Below, piece by piece: positions 34,380-43,012 of a stretch of DNA of 64,000 nt (positions are counted from its first letter, which is position 1; each line of letters opens with the position of its first letter). The translations under genes were made by a program, and so were the position numbers. Origin of the DNA: Haloarcula vallismortis ATCC 29715 (GTDB taxonomy: Archaea; Halobacteriota; Halobacteria; Halobacteriales; Haloarculaceae); contig NZ_AOLQ01000065.1 in NCBI RefSeq assembly GCF_000337775.1, positions 238,534-302,533 of the forward strand. Reading direction: 5' to 3'. The notes under the pieces were generated by a model. The model searched no databases. It was not told the DNA's origin and saw only the letters and a list, made by a program, of their open reading frames with translations.

Positions 34380-34403
34380 GGTGGACGACGACGCGACCGA
34401 CCC

Positions 34404-35552
34404 TCAGATACCGAACGTCGCCCGCAGCATATCCCGCGTACCCGGCCCGAGGCCGACCGCGGTGACGGCGATGAGCAACAGCAGTGCGTACCGTGGGCTA
34501 TCGTCGATGAACTCCTGGTTGAACAGCGAGACGACCAGCGAGGCGACCGCGAGCTTGACGATCAGGAACGGCCACGACGTGCCGATAGCGGCCGAGAGGC
34601 TTGCAGGCTGAAGCGATTCGGTGGCCGAGATAATGAACGCGTTGGCCGGGTGTTTCGGGTAGTACGTCAGCGGAACGTTCAGGACGTCGAGCCAGTCGGC
34701 CAGCAAGACGTTCGCGACGCCGTCGATGGCGTGGCCCCAGATGACCAACAGGCCGATGTAGCCTGTGCCGTCGTTCAGTGCCGGGCGGTACGTCTCGAAG
34801 ACCCAGTAGAGGCCATACGACAGCGCCGAGGCCAGCACGACAGTCGTGATGAGGACTGACGGATAGAGGGTCGCGTACTCGCGCGTGAGCGCAACAAATG
34901 TGAGATACAGGAGCGTCACGGCGACGAAAGCCCCACCGATAGCGCCAGTCGTCCGGTAGTAGCTGTCGACGACGCCTCGCTGTTCGAGGTCCACGCAGAC
35001 GACGAGGACGAGCAGCGTCAGCAAGAACACTGTGCCGTAGATAACGGGGCTGATGATGAGAGAACTCAGTGGGTACTCGACGATAGGAGAGACGCCGGCG
35101 TCAACTGCACGGTCCGTCGCGTCCTCGACGGTCCGCAACGCGCCGCCGAGCAGCATGAACGGCACGAACGCGAAGTAGAGCTCTGGGTCTTCGGCGATGT
35201 CCAGTCGCTCAAGGAGGAAGTAGACGCCGACGAGCATATACACCAGAATCAACATATAGCCGACCTCGGAGACGATGGTGTACCCGGGCTCAGCTATGAG
35301 CCGTCCTTCCTGAATAGCCGCCCTACAGCCATCGTACAGCGGTTGTGGCCCGGATGCAGTCATCTCGGCGCAGCTGGCCGACTTGGCGTCCGCGTACACT
35401 GGCCCCCAGAAGTACTGCCAGAGGAATCGGTCCCAGACGATCTGTGGAGCGGCCACAACAGCACCGACCGCGACGAGGAGGACTGCAACGAAAGAGCCCA
35501 CCCAGAGCTGGCCGGGCCCGTACTCATCGACGGCTCGCTCGAGCGTTTCCAT
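34404..35552 (-). CDS. DUF63 family integral membrane protein
   Basis: 382 residues with about ten predicted membrane helices. Start METLERAVDEYGPGQLWVGSFVAV; DUF63 hallmarks: FLWQYFWGPVYADA, LGGALRTVEDA, GHAIDGVANVLLADWL and YYPKHPANAFIISATE. The conserved acidic and His residues in the helices (EDATD, GHAIDGV) hint at metal or proton handling. Function unknown; the family is nearly universal in haloarchaea. ATG at 35552. Convergent with the YcaO gene (24-bp gap); the phosphatase gene lies 95 bp upstream on the same strand. Confidence 0.9.
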   Translation of the reverse strand: METLERAVDEYGPGQLWVGSFVAVLLVAVGAVVAAPQIVWDRFLWQYFWGPVYADAKSASCAEMTASGPQPLYDGCRAAIQEGRLIAEPGYTIVSEVGYMLILVYMLVGVYFLLERLDIAEDPELYFAFVPFMLLGGALRTVEDATDRAVDAGVSPIVEYPLSSLIISPVIYGTVFLLTLLVLVVCVDLEQRGVVDSYYRTTGAIGGAFVAVTLLYLTFVALTREYATLYPSVLITTVVLASALSYGLYWVFETYRPALNDGTGYIGLLVIWGHAIDGVANVLLADWLDVLNVPLTYYPKHPANAFIISATESLQPASLSAAIGTSWPFLIVKLAVASLVVSLFNQEFIDDSPRYALLLLIAVTAVGLGPGTRDMLRATFGI

Positions 35553-35647
35553 GGCCGAGTGACCGGTGGCAGGCGGTTTTAGCGTTCCGGTCCCGTGTGC
35601 GCGGAGCGGAATTTCGCGCGGTACTGAACTGCGCGGGGCAAGTGTGT

Positions 35648-36487
35648 TCAGTCCTGCCTGAGCGCTTCGTTGCCGGCCGCCACGAACACCTCGTGTGCTT
35701 CGCCGTTGGAGGCGACGACAGAATCGCTGTCGTGAGTCCATGGTTCGCCATCGAGGTCAGTGACCGTACCGCCAGCCTGTCGGACCATCTGGACGCCAGC
35801 GAGCGTATCCCAGGGGGCCATCGGGCGCGTGCAAACAAGCCCCTCAAGCGCCCCGTCGGCGACGTGTGCCAGCGTGGCCTGGAACGAACCCAGACGCCGA
35901 ATATCGCCGAAGCGGTCGCCAACGGCGCTACACAACCGACCGAACTCGTCCCTGTCGTCGCGGTCCCACCAACCGACGGGGGCCACAGCAAACGTCTCCG
36001 GGTCGGTTCGGTCACTTACCGAGAGTTCAGTCCCGTCTCGCGTCACATTCTCTGGGCCGGCCGCGTAGAGATCGCCGTACGAGGGGAGATAGGTCACCGA
36101 TGCGACCGGTTCGCCATCGACGACCGCACTGACGGCGGTCCCCCACAAGCGCATTCCACGGACATAGTTCGCCGTCCCGTCGATCGGATCGATGACCCAT
36201 ACAGAGCCGTTGCTTGGGATGCTATCGACCGCTTCAGGCTCGTAGTCGGCCTCCGGCCCGGCTCGCGTCGAGAGGTCTTCCTCACAGAGGAATCGGTCGC
36301 CCGGAAACTCTTCCAGAATGGTTGCGACGACCTGTCGCTGGGCGTCGCGGTCCGTCGCTGTGACGAGGTCGTTCTTGTTGGCCTTCGACTCGACGCTGAG
36401 GTCGCCCCGGAACTGCTCCCGGGCTACGACACCGCCAGACCGGGCTGCTCGCTCGGCGACTGCCGCCCGGTGGCTTGCACCTGTCAT
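35648..36487 (-). CDS. Inositol monophosphatase family protein
   Basis: 279 residues. Lithium-sensitive phosphatase fold with the three metal-site motifs: FLCEEDLST (the EE pair), WVIDPIDGTANYVRG (DPIDGT, metal ligands) and WDTLAGVQMVRQAGG (WD near the C-terminus). Likely substrate inositol-1-phosphate (archaeal polar lipids), or fructose-1,6-bisphosphate, which archaeal members often accept. ATG at 36487 (MTGASHR); the nine-codon extension is not needed. It is upstream of DUF63 on the same strand. Confidence 0.9.
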   Translation of the reverse strand: MTGASHRAAVAERAARSGGVVAREQFRGDLSVESKANKNDLVTATDRDAQRQVVATILEEFPGDRFLCEEDLSTRAGPEADYEPEAVDSIPSNGSVWVIDPIDGTANYVRGMRLWGTAVSAVVDGEPVASVTYLPSYGDLYAAGPENVTRDGTELSVSDRTDPETFAVAPVGWWDRDDRDEFGRLCSAVGDRFGDIRRLGSFQATLAHVADGALEGLVCTRPMAPWDTLAGVQMVRQAGGTVTDLDGEPWTHDSDSVVASNGEAHEVFVAAGNEALRQD

Positions 36488-36559
36488 ACCTGACGGTGGA
36501 CCGCCCTCGTTCAAACCGTCTCGCCTTCCAGCAAAACAGGGCCGGCCGCCGCCGATGGG

Positions 36560-36760
36560 TTACTCCTCTTCGACCGCCTCATCAACAGCATCGAGAATAG
36601 CTTCGGCGATATCCCGCGCCTCGTTGGGCGTGTACAGGACCTGGTTCCCCAGCGACTGTTCAATGCGGACGTAGCCGTCATCGTCCTCAATGGAGAAAAA
36701 CGCCGTATTCTCCAGCGGTGGCACGTGCAGGCTGGCCCCCTCGGACTGATCTGTCGCCAT
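36560..36760 (-). CDS. Small acidic haloarchaeal protein, 66 aa
   Basis: ATG at 36760, beginning MATDQSEGASLHVPPLENT. A short beta hairpin region AFFSIEDDDGYVRIEQSLG, then NQVLYTPNEARDIAEAILDAVDEAVEEE, a helix that ends with Glu residues. Soluble, acidic, no Cys. It is 72 bp upstream of the phosphatase gene on the same strand. Function unknown. Confidence 0.75.
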   Translation of the reverse strand: MATDQSEGASLHVPPLENTAFFSIEDDDGYVRIEQSLGNQVLYTPNEARDIAEAILDAVDEAVEEE

Positions 36761-36852
36761 GTTACCGTTTAGCACATAGGACGGCTTAAATCTACGGCCC
36801 TAGACAACAGCGCCCGCCCAGTTACAGATATTAATAATCAGACCCCAACGAC

Positions 36853-36858
36853 TTATAC
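36853..36858 (+). promoter_or_regulatory. TATA box of the 59-aa membrane protein gene
   Basis: TTATAC about 25-27 bp before the ATG at 36880, the spacing expected for a leaderless haloarchaeal transcript. No Shine-Dalgarno-like sequence is seen before the ATG, in agreement. Confidence 0.5.
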
Positions 36859-36879
36859 TCATCCCAGAAATGTACGAAT

Positions 36880-37059
36880 ATGGCATCGATACGTGGGGCA
36901 CTCCGGTTCAGCAAGGACATCGCAGTTATCATGGTTTTAGGAGTTGTTTACGTCCTTGGGCTAAGCGTCGCAACGCTGATCAGTGCAATGGAGAACCGAC
37001 TGCCACGGGTACACGCTGTTGGCGGCAAGATACGGAGTCGACTTCGCCGCCCAGTGTGA
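36880..37059 (+). CDS. Small membrane protein, 59 aa, single transmembrane helix
   Basis: ATG at 36880 to TGA at 37057-37059. MASIRGALRFSKDIAVIMV opens with a short basic helix, then a hydrophobic helix (about 15-36, VIMVLGVVYVLGLSVATLI) and a strongly basic tail ending RSRLRRPV. The basic flanks at both ends are unusual for a halophile. A TATA box at -27 supports expression as a leaderless gene. No family recognised. A longer overlapping frame in another phase looks like chance. Confidence 0.6.
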   Translation: MASIRGALRFSKDIAVIMVLGVVYVLGLSVATLISAMENRLPRVHAVGGKIRSRLRRPV

Positions 37060-37657
37060 GACGTTTCAGCAACCGAGTAGCGCCAGAGCGGTCGGCCGGC
37101 ACACACCACCAGATGACCGCCCCCGAAGCGTGTCGATTGAGGTTGCGGAGGTTCTACTGACGAAGATGATATCCGAGACTCTTCTCCGTGTGTTTACTGT
37201 TCGAATTCCGGCGTAGCGCGACTTTCTCTGGTGTGGTCGTTCCGATAGCCGTTATATCACAGTGTCTGGAATATCTGTAAGTGACACTCGTGGCTGACAT
37301 AGTATACTATTCTGATAAATGCAGGATTCGCAACGTACATCAGTGCATGTATAGTGTGCCTTACTGACAGGTGCTCATTACACAATATCGTCATGGTGCG
37401 GAGAAATTGTGACCAATCAAAGAGAGATGAAGGGTCTCATGCCAACTATTGTTATTAGTTATGAATTACCTCACCCAACAGCTTTATTATATGTTGGTTT
37501 GACAGGACATTCTGTGTGGGAAACAAACGGTACCTATCAGAAGGTAGCCATTGAAACCGAATAAAACGGGCCCTACCAGCCGTATTCGTCGAACGTCGGC
37601 CAGGGGGAGTGGAGTGTGCATGCTACTAGACGCACCAGTTACAGCCGAGGTACGGGA
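37060..37657. other. Intergenic, about 600 bp, AT-rich, no clear gene
   Basis: Lies upstream of the glycosyltransferase gene. A TATA-like tttattatat sits at about 37482-37491, some 170 bp before the ATG, implying a leader or a missed small gene. Short frames here have no haloarchaeal codon bias. Confidence 0.5.
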
Positions 37658-38875
37658 ATGACAATACAAGCAAATCAGGCAAATCAAACGAACAAACAGG
37701 GGATCGCAGCCAAGACTGCAGACGAGTTTCTCGTCACGCCAGAGAGCGACGTCACGCCGGTTTTGAGCGTCGTGATGCCGACTCTCAACGAAGAGAAAGG
37801 AATCGTAGAATGTATTGATCGGATCAAAACAGCGGTATCCGAACTGCGCGTCCCGACTGAGATTATCGTAAGCGACAGTTCGACCGACGCGACACCGGAG
37901 TTAGCCCGCGAGCGGGGTGCGACAGTCGTGACCCCCGATGAACCGGGCTATGGCTATGCGTATCGCTGTGCGTTCAACAAGGCGCGGGGAGAGTACATTG
38001 CGATGGGCGATGCTGACACGACGTACGATTTCGAGATGATTCCTCAGCTCCTCAACCCGGTCCAGAACGGCGACGCGGACATCTGTATGGGGAGCCGACT
38101 TGAGGGAGAGATTCGAGACGGTTCAATGCCGACGCTGCATAAATACGTCGGCAATCCGTTGTTGACGCGGTTCCTGAACACGTTCTACGGGGCCGGCGTG
38201 AGCGACGCACACAGCGGGTTCCGCGTGTTCACCAAGGATGCGCTCGAAACGCTAGAGCTAGAGACGACCGGGATGGAGTTCGCTAGCGAGATGATTATGG
38301 AAGCCGGCGCGAACGATCTCACCATCGAAGAGGTTCCGATCATCTACCACGAGCGTGAAGGCGAGGAGACGCTCGACAGTTTCAGTGACGGCTGGCGGCA
38401 CGTCCGATTCATGCTCGTGAACGCGCCGGATTACCTGTTCTCCTATCCGGCTCTGTTGCTCGTCTCTGCCGGGGCGATATTGATGTCACTGTCAGTCGCC
38501 CAGCTGTCGGTCGGTGGCGTCAACTTCGGCATACAGACGATGGTCGGCGGATCGTTACTGGCAATCGTCGGGTATCAGGTCTGGACGCTTGCACTGTTCA
38601 GCTCTATCGCTGCGAACCCGATAAACAAACCCGATGGTGTACTCGTCGGGATGATACGGGAGCAGTTCCAGTTGGAACACGGTGCGTCCATCGGCATTCT
38701 CGCGGCTGCAGTCGGGCTTCTGTATCTCGGGAGTGTGTTCGGACAGTGGCTGCTCGTCGGCGAAGCGGCGTTGCCATCAGCCACAGCGACCCTTCTGGCC
38801 TCGACAGTCGTAGTACTCGGATTGCAGACCGTGTTCGGGTCGTTCTTTATGAGTATGCTCGGAGACAGCAGCTAG
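37658..38875 (+). CDS. Membrane-anchored family 2 glycosyltransferase (DPM1-like)
   Basis: 405 residues. GT2 catalytic domain (about 35-260): VVMPTLNEEKGIVECIDRI, VSDSSTDATPELA, GDADTTYDF (metal-binding DxD), GSRLEGEIRDGSMP and SGFRVFTKDALE, like archaeal dolichol-phosphate glycosyltransferases. The C-terminal 150 residues have four helices that anchor it to the membrane. It probably transfers a sugar from a nucleotide donor to a lipid carrier for surface N-glycosylation or polysaccharide. ATG at 37658 (MTIQANQANQ) chosen; an upstream frame of 14 codons is possible. Confidence 0.87.
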   Translation: MTIQANQANQTNKQGIAAKTADEFLVTPESDVTPVLSVVMPTLNEEKGIVECIDRIKTAVSELRVPTEIIVSDSSTDATPELARERGATVVTPDEPGYGYAYRCAFNKARGEYIAMGDADTTYDFEMIPQLLNPVQNGDADICMGSRLEGEIRDGSMPTLHKYVGNPLLTRFLNTFYGAGVSDAHSGFRVFTKDALETLELETTGMEFASEMIMEAGANDLTIEEVPIIYHEREGEETLDSFSDGWRHVRFMLVNAPDYLFSYPALLLVSAGAILMSLSVAQLSVGGVNFGIQTMVGGSLLAIVGYQVWTLALFSSIAANPINKPDGVLVGMIREQFQLEHGASIGILAAAVGLLYLGSVFGQWLLVGEAALPSATATLLASTVVVLGLQTVFGSFFMSMLGDSS

Positions 38876-38902
38876 CCGTTGACCGTCTCTTTTTGCGACT
38901 AA

Positions 38903-39958
38903 TCAGCCCTGCGTACACCTGCTAGAGCACGCGTTGTCCGCACATTCAACGTCAGGCTGTGTTCGGTTCTCGGCGACGAACTGCCACTCGTTTCGGCCCA
39001 CGCTGTCGGTACCGTTCGAATAGGTGAGCTGTCTGTACAGTCCGTTGTAGTTCATCACGCTATCGTACTCTGTCCGGGAGTAGCGCTCCTCGTCGATACC
39101 GTCCTGATGGGCATCGAGGCCCATCGCGTGCCCGAATTCATGCATGAACAGCGAAGCGGTTATTTTGGTCGAGTCGAACCGCTCCATCGCTGCAATCTCA
39201 GGTCGTCCCGCGCCGACGAAGTAGTCGTCCCCGTTGTAGGCCACATCGTCGGTGAGCAGGACGTAGTAATAGCCGTCAGAACGGTGCTCCGAATGGTTCG
39301 CCCGGAAATCATAGATGTCGTTTCCGGCACCGGCACGGGATTTTGAGTACACCGTCCCGTTGGCCGAGAGGTTAGTCTCGTCTGTGACGAGATGGATATC
39401 GATCCCGGTGGAGCCATCGGGGTTCGAAACAGGTGCCTTCTCAAACGTCTCGGCGATGGATGTCTGAACCGGGTCGCTGAGCGTCGTTGCCTCCGTGGAA
39501 TCGACTTCGACGTAGATGTCCGTTCGGAGCGGGTCTGCATCCGGAAGAGCCTGCTCACAGCGGACTTCCATACCGTCCGGATAGCCGTCGCCGTCGGTAT
39601 CCGTATCGGTCGGATCAGTATCGTATACGGACCGCTCTAGCGAATCCGACAGTCCGTCTCCGTCTGTATCAGTGGCGTTCGAATCGGCCTGTACCTGCTG
39701 CGTGTTCGGTGTATCGGCCCCACCACCGCTGGCGGTGTTTACCTGCGGCGGCACCCCAGCGACTGGAAGCACGACGCCGGCGAGAAGCAGGGTGACGAGG
39801 GCAACGGCACCGAAGCGAGCTATGGGCACGGTACGGAACCAGTCGCCGCTGGTTCCGGAGTCTCTATCCGATTCTTCAGGCTCAGTATTAAAATTGACTC
39901 CGATAATTGCACCTAAACGCGCCCCCAAGGGCCGGGATAGAAAAGCCGTCAAAGACAT
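38903..39958 (-). CDS. Membrane-anchored metzincin-like metalloprotease with thrombospondin-3-type repeats
   Basis: 351 residues. Helix at about 48-68 anchors it (signal-anchor, N-in), preceded by a short cytoplasmic tail. About 95-128 carries two calcium-binding repeats DTDGDGLSDS and DTDTDGDGYPDG. A peptidase domain follows with the zinc site HEFGHAMGLDAH (273-284; HExxHxxGxxH) and a Met-turn SVMNY (300-304), the metzincin signature. Four Cys near the C-terminus (CADNACSSRC) may form disulfides. It likely cleaves surface or extracellular proteins at high salt. Divergent from the DUF58 operon. Confidence 0.85.
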   Translation of the reverse strand: MSLTAFLSRPLGARLGAIIGVNFNTEPEESDRDSGTSGDWFRTVPIARFGAVALVTLLLAGVVLPVAGVPPQVNTASGGGADTPNTQQVQADSNATDTDGDGLSDSLERSVYDTDPTDTDTDGDGYPDGMEVRCEQALPDADPLRTDIYVEVDSTEATTLSDPVQTSIAETFEKAPVSNPDGSTGIDIHLVTDETNLSANGTVYSKSRAGAGNDIYDFRANHSEHRSDGYYYVLLTDDVAYNGDDYFVGAGRPEIAAMERFDSTKITASLFMHEFGHAMGLDAHQDGIDEERYSRTEYDSVMNYNGLYRQLTYSNGTDSVGRNEWQFVAENRTQPDVECADNACSSRCTQG

Positions 39959-40105
39959 CTATACGCCGATATTCTCGATTAGCGGTTAAGTAAGTGATTC
40001 TCTGAATATCAGTATCGATTTCGATACCAAGGGCGGACGCAACTCGGGAGTCCCCGGCTGTGTCTGTCGGTATCTTCAATGGGCTCGGTTCAGTAACAGA
40101 AGGCA

Positions 40106-41548
40106 ATGCGTGTCACCCGGCGGTTCTGGCTCACGCTCACTGCTATCGCTAGTCTCGTCGTGGGTGGCGGGCTGCTCGATGCGCCCCTGTTAGTGGTCGG
40201 AGCCGCCGGGCTCACAGGCTGGCTGCTCACACTGCAGTTTGCGTTCGTTCGTGGCGTTTCACGACTCAGGGGTGAACTTACAGTGAGCCAGTCCCTCGAC
40301 CGGACCCGGATACAGGTCGACACCGAAACGACGTACACACTTGCGGCATCAGTCGACGCCGCCGGTCACCTGCCACTCTCCGTCAAAGCAACGATTCCAC
40401 TCACAGCGCGGATGGAGTCGGGCCCCACGCCGGAGCTCAATCTCGACACATCGATACAGTCGTCGTCGGTGACACTCCCGCTCATCTGGGAGACTGTCGG
40501 CGACTACACCGTTCCTGGGGCCACAGTGACAGTCAGCGACGGTACTGGCCTGTTCACCCAGTCGTTCACGACTGCACCGGGCCCCGAAGTAGCAGTCGAG
40601 GCCCCGTCGGTCGACCCAATTCACGTTGGGCAGGGAGGGAAACAACTGCTACGCGGTGTCGGCGAACACGATGCTCGCGGGCGGACGGGTGGACTCTCAG
40701 CCGAGGAAATACGGAAGTACGTCCCGGGTGACGCACTGAAATACGTCGACTGGAAGGCGACTGCCAGACTAGACGAAACACACGTCCGCAACTACGAAGC
40801 CGAGGGGAACCGTAGCGTGGTACTCCTCCTCGACCACCGTCAGACGTTGGGCGACGGTACACCTGGCGAAACGAAGCTAGAACACCTCAAGGCGGTCGCC
40901 GCGGCGTTCCAACAGCGTGCCGAAACGACCCGCGACCCACTAGGTTACGTGACTATCGACGATGCCGGCATAACGGAAGCGAGAGTCCCGGTGGCGAGAG
41001 CCGAAGCCTACAGGTCGTGTCAGCATCGAATCAACGACCTCGACATCGAAGCTGAAGCGCCGGCAACAGCCCCCGCGACAGCGGCTGCCGCCGGAAGGAT
41101 GACAGGAACGGTGAATCCAACGGCTGACACCCAATCGCCGATGGAGACGACGCTGCTCGCGTATCGAGACGCCGCCGGGTCGAAGCAGCACCTTCCCAAC
41201 CAACCGCTGTACAACGGTTTTCAGGCGGCACCACGCGAGATACGCAGCGCGGATCTGCTGGTCATCTGTACCGACGACAGCAGCCCGAGCGAGCTACGGA
41301 ACACGGTTGGGCTGGCGAGACGGAACGCAACAGAGGTCATCGTGTTTCTCACTCCATCAGTAGCCTTCGATACGGACCTCGTCACGGACCTCGATACCGC
41401 TTACGAACGGTATCGGACCTTCGACCAGTTCCGGCGTGAGCTGAACGAGATCGACTCGGTGACGGCCTACGAGGTGGGGCCCTCGGACCAGATTTCGACT
41501 ATTCTGTCCGCTGGCCCAGCCAACACGGACCAGGGGGAGTACGTATGA
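40106..41548 (+). CDS. DUF58 domain protein (MoxR-associated)
   Basis: 480 residues. N-terminal region with two hydrophobic segments (LIASLVVGGGLLDAPLLVVG) and a beta domain; the DUF58 core at about 195-250 has DARGRTGGLSAEEIRKYVPGDALKYVDWKATARLDETHVRNYEAE, the family's defining stretch, followed by VVLLLDHRQTL (VWA-like) and a helical part. DUF58 proteins pair with MoxR AAA ATPases, here on the facing strand. Its stop overlaps the ATG of the next gene (ATGA), so they are one operon. Promoter not obvious; the protease gene diverges 147 bp away. Confidence 0.9.
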   Translation: MRVTRRFWLTLTAIASLVVGGGLLDAPLLVVGAAGLTGWLLTLQFAFVRGVSRLRGELTVSQSLDRTRIQVDTETTYTLAASVDAAGHLPLSVKATIPLTARMESGPTPELNLDTSIQSSSVTLPLIWETVGDYTVPGATVTVSDGTGLFTQSFTTAPGPEVAVEAPSVDPIHVGQGGKQLLRGVGEHDARGRTGGLSAEEIRKYVPGDALKYVDWKATARLDETHVRNYEAEGNRSVVLLLDHRQTLGDGTPGETKLEHLKAVAAAFQQRAETTRDPLGYVTIDDAGITEARVPVARAEAYRSCQHRINDLDIEAEAPATAPATAAAAGRMTGTVNPTADTQSPMETTLLAYRDAAGSKQHLPNQPLYNGFQAAPREIRSADLLVICTDDSSPSELRNTVGLARRNATEVIVFLTPSVAFDTDLVTDLDTAYERYRTFDQFRRELNEIDSVTAYEVGPSDQISTILSAGPANTDQGEYV

Positions 41549-42048
41549 GTACGACACTGAATTTGATCGGACAGTCGCGCCGCCCACTACCGACCGCGCT
41601 CGGCCTGCTGGGCATCGTCGGAGCGACAGGTGGGCTACTCATGGGTGGACCGGTATGGCTCGGCCTCGTCGGTGTTGTCCTCGGCGGCCTCTACCTGTCC
41701 GGAACAACTGTTCTCACGGTCGTGCTTGGACAGATAGCGCTCGTCACAGTTGATACACCGTCACTGCTATCACTCGCCCTTGTCGAAGGCGGCCTGTTCC
41801 TGACATTGCTTTCGGTCGCTGCTGAGACACCCGACAGTCGAATCGCTGGCAGCCTCGTCGCACTTGTCGTCCCACTGCTTGGCGGTTTTGCCTGGCTGTC
41901 GCTCTGGCGCTGGAATCTGGATCCCCTCAGGGTCGGGTCCGCCCTTCTCGTCGGGAGTGCCATCGTCGGCTATCTGCTCCATCGCTACCTGCTGATAGAA
42001 CTCGACATCGTGACCGAAGACGTAACCTCGGACCGTGATTTCACATGA
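41545..42048 (+). CDS. Polytopic membrane protein of the DUF58 operon, 167 aa
   Basis: About five predicted helices (LGLLGIVGATGGLLMGGPVWLGLVG, LALVEGGLFLTLLSVAAETP, ALVVPLLGGFAWLSLWRW, GSALLVGSAIVGYLLHRYLL). Starts by a 4-bp overlap with the DUF58 stop and itself overlaps the next gene by 4 bp, the sign of tight translational coupling. No domain recognised. It probably forms the membrane part of the envelope module with DUF58 and the coiled-coil protein. Confidence 0.85.
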   Translation: MSTTLNLIGQSRRPLPTALGLLGIVGATGGLLMGGPVWLGLVGVVLGGLYLSGTTVLTVVLGQIALVTVDTPSLLSLALVEGGLFLTLLSVAAETPDSRIAGSLVALVVPLLGGFAWLSLWRWNLDPLRVGSALLVGSAIVGYLLHRYLLIELDIVTEDVTSDRDFT

Positions 42049-42998
42049 GTCAACCCGATCTCTCGAAACCCGATACGGCAGCCGATGACAGCGACCAACA
42101 GACCGATATTGTACGGGACCGCCAGACACTCGAAGCGGAACTTGAAGTGTTGCGGGAGGAGAACCGTCGCTTGCGCGAGTCGTACGCGCACGCGAAACGG
42201 GCAACGTTCAGACGGACCGCATTGGGCTTTTTCGCGGTTGGCGGACTATCCCTCGTAGCGGCGTTTGTCTTTCCGGCCCTGCAAACCATCTTCATCGCGT
42301 TCGGCGGGACCGGTGTGTTCGCCGGCATCGTCACGTTCTATCTCACTCCCGAGCGGTTCGTCTCGGCGTCAGTCGGTGCTACGGTATTCAACACGCTGGC
42401 AGATGTCGAACAGCACCTCGTCAGCGAACTGGAACTCCAGACCGAGACGGTGTATGTCCCAACAGCATCCCATCCGGAGACGACTGCGCGCCTGTTCGTC
42501 CCCCAGCACGTCGAGTACACGGTTCCCGACCCGGGGCAGTTGGAAGCACTGTTCGTGACGGGTGTCGAGGCGGCGCAGGGAATATCACTGCCCCCGACTG
42601 GTGACCGGCTCTACAACGAGTTCGAGCAGACGATGTCGGGCGAGTTCGGTACCGCCCCCGATGCAATAGCAACACAGCTGACTGCGGCCCTCTCGGAGCA
42701 GTTCGAGCTTGTTGAGAACACGAGAATCGAAGTCGATGGCGAGAACCAAACCGCTTCTATTGCCATCGACAACCCGGCGTTTGGCGACATACATCAACTA
42801 GACCACCCAGTGGTGTCCCTGCTCGCGGTGGGGTTTGCCACGGGCCTTGATCGACCGGTAACCGTCGACACCCACAATGATGATCGGTTCAGCGGTGTCG
42901 TGACAGTTTCGTGGAACGAACCCGAGGAACCACCGGCACAGTCCAGTGGCGCGGCGACCCACGAACAAGAGACAATGCCAACTTCGGACAACGGCTAA
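42045..42998 (+). CDS. Coiled-coil membrane protein of the DUF58 operon, 317 aa
   Basis: An acidic N-terminus, a coiled coil (about 30-48, LEAELEVLREENRRLRE), two close helices (about 62-105, FFAVGGLSLVAAFVFPALQTIFIAF...), then a mostly soluble part (about 110-300) with YVPTASHPETTARLFVPQHV and EDxxPVSLLAVGFATGLDRPVT-like sequence. No known family that I can name; typical of proteins in the MoxR/DUF58/DUF4350 clusters of haloarchaea. Ends 14 bp before the convergent MoxR gene. Confidence 0.82.
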   Translation: MSQPDLSKPDTAADDSDQQTDIVRDRQTLEAELEVLREENRRLRESYAHAKRATFRRTALGFFAVGGLSLVAAFVFPALQTIFIAFGGTGVFAGIVTFYLTPERFVSASVGATVFNTLADVEQHLVSELELQTETVYVPTASHPETTARLFVPQHVEYTVPDPGQLEALFVTGVEAAQGISLPPTGDRLYNEFEQTMSGEFGTAPDAIATQLTAALSEQFELVENTRIEVDGENQTASIAIDNPAFGDIHQLDHPVVSLLAVGFATGLDRPVTVDTHNDDRFSGVVTVSWNEPEEPPAQSSGAATHEQETMPTSDNG

Positions 42999-43012
42999 CT
43001 GCGGGCCGGTCG

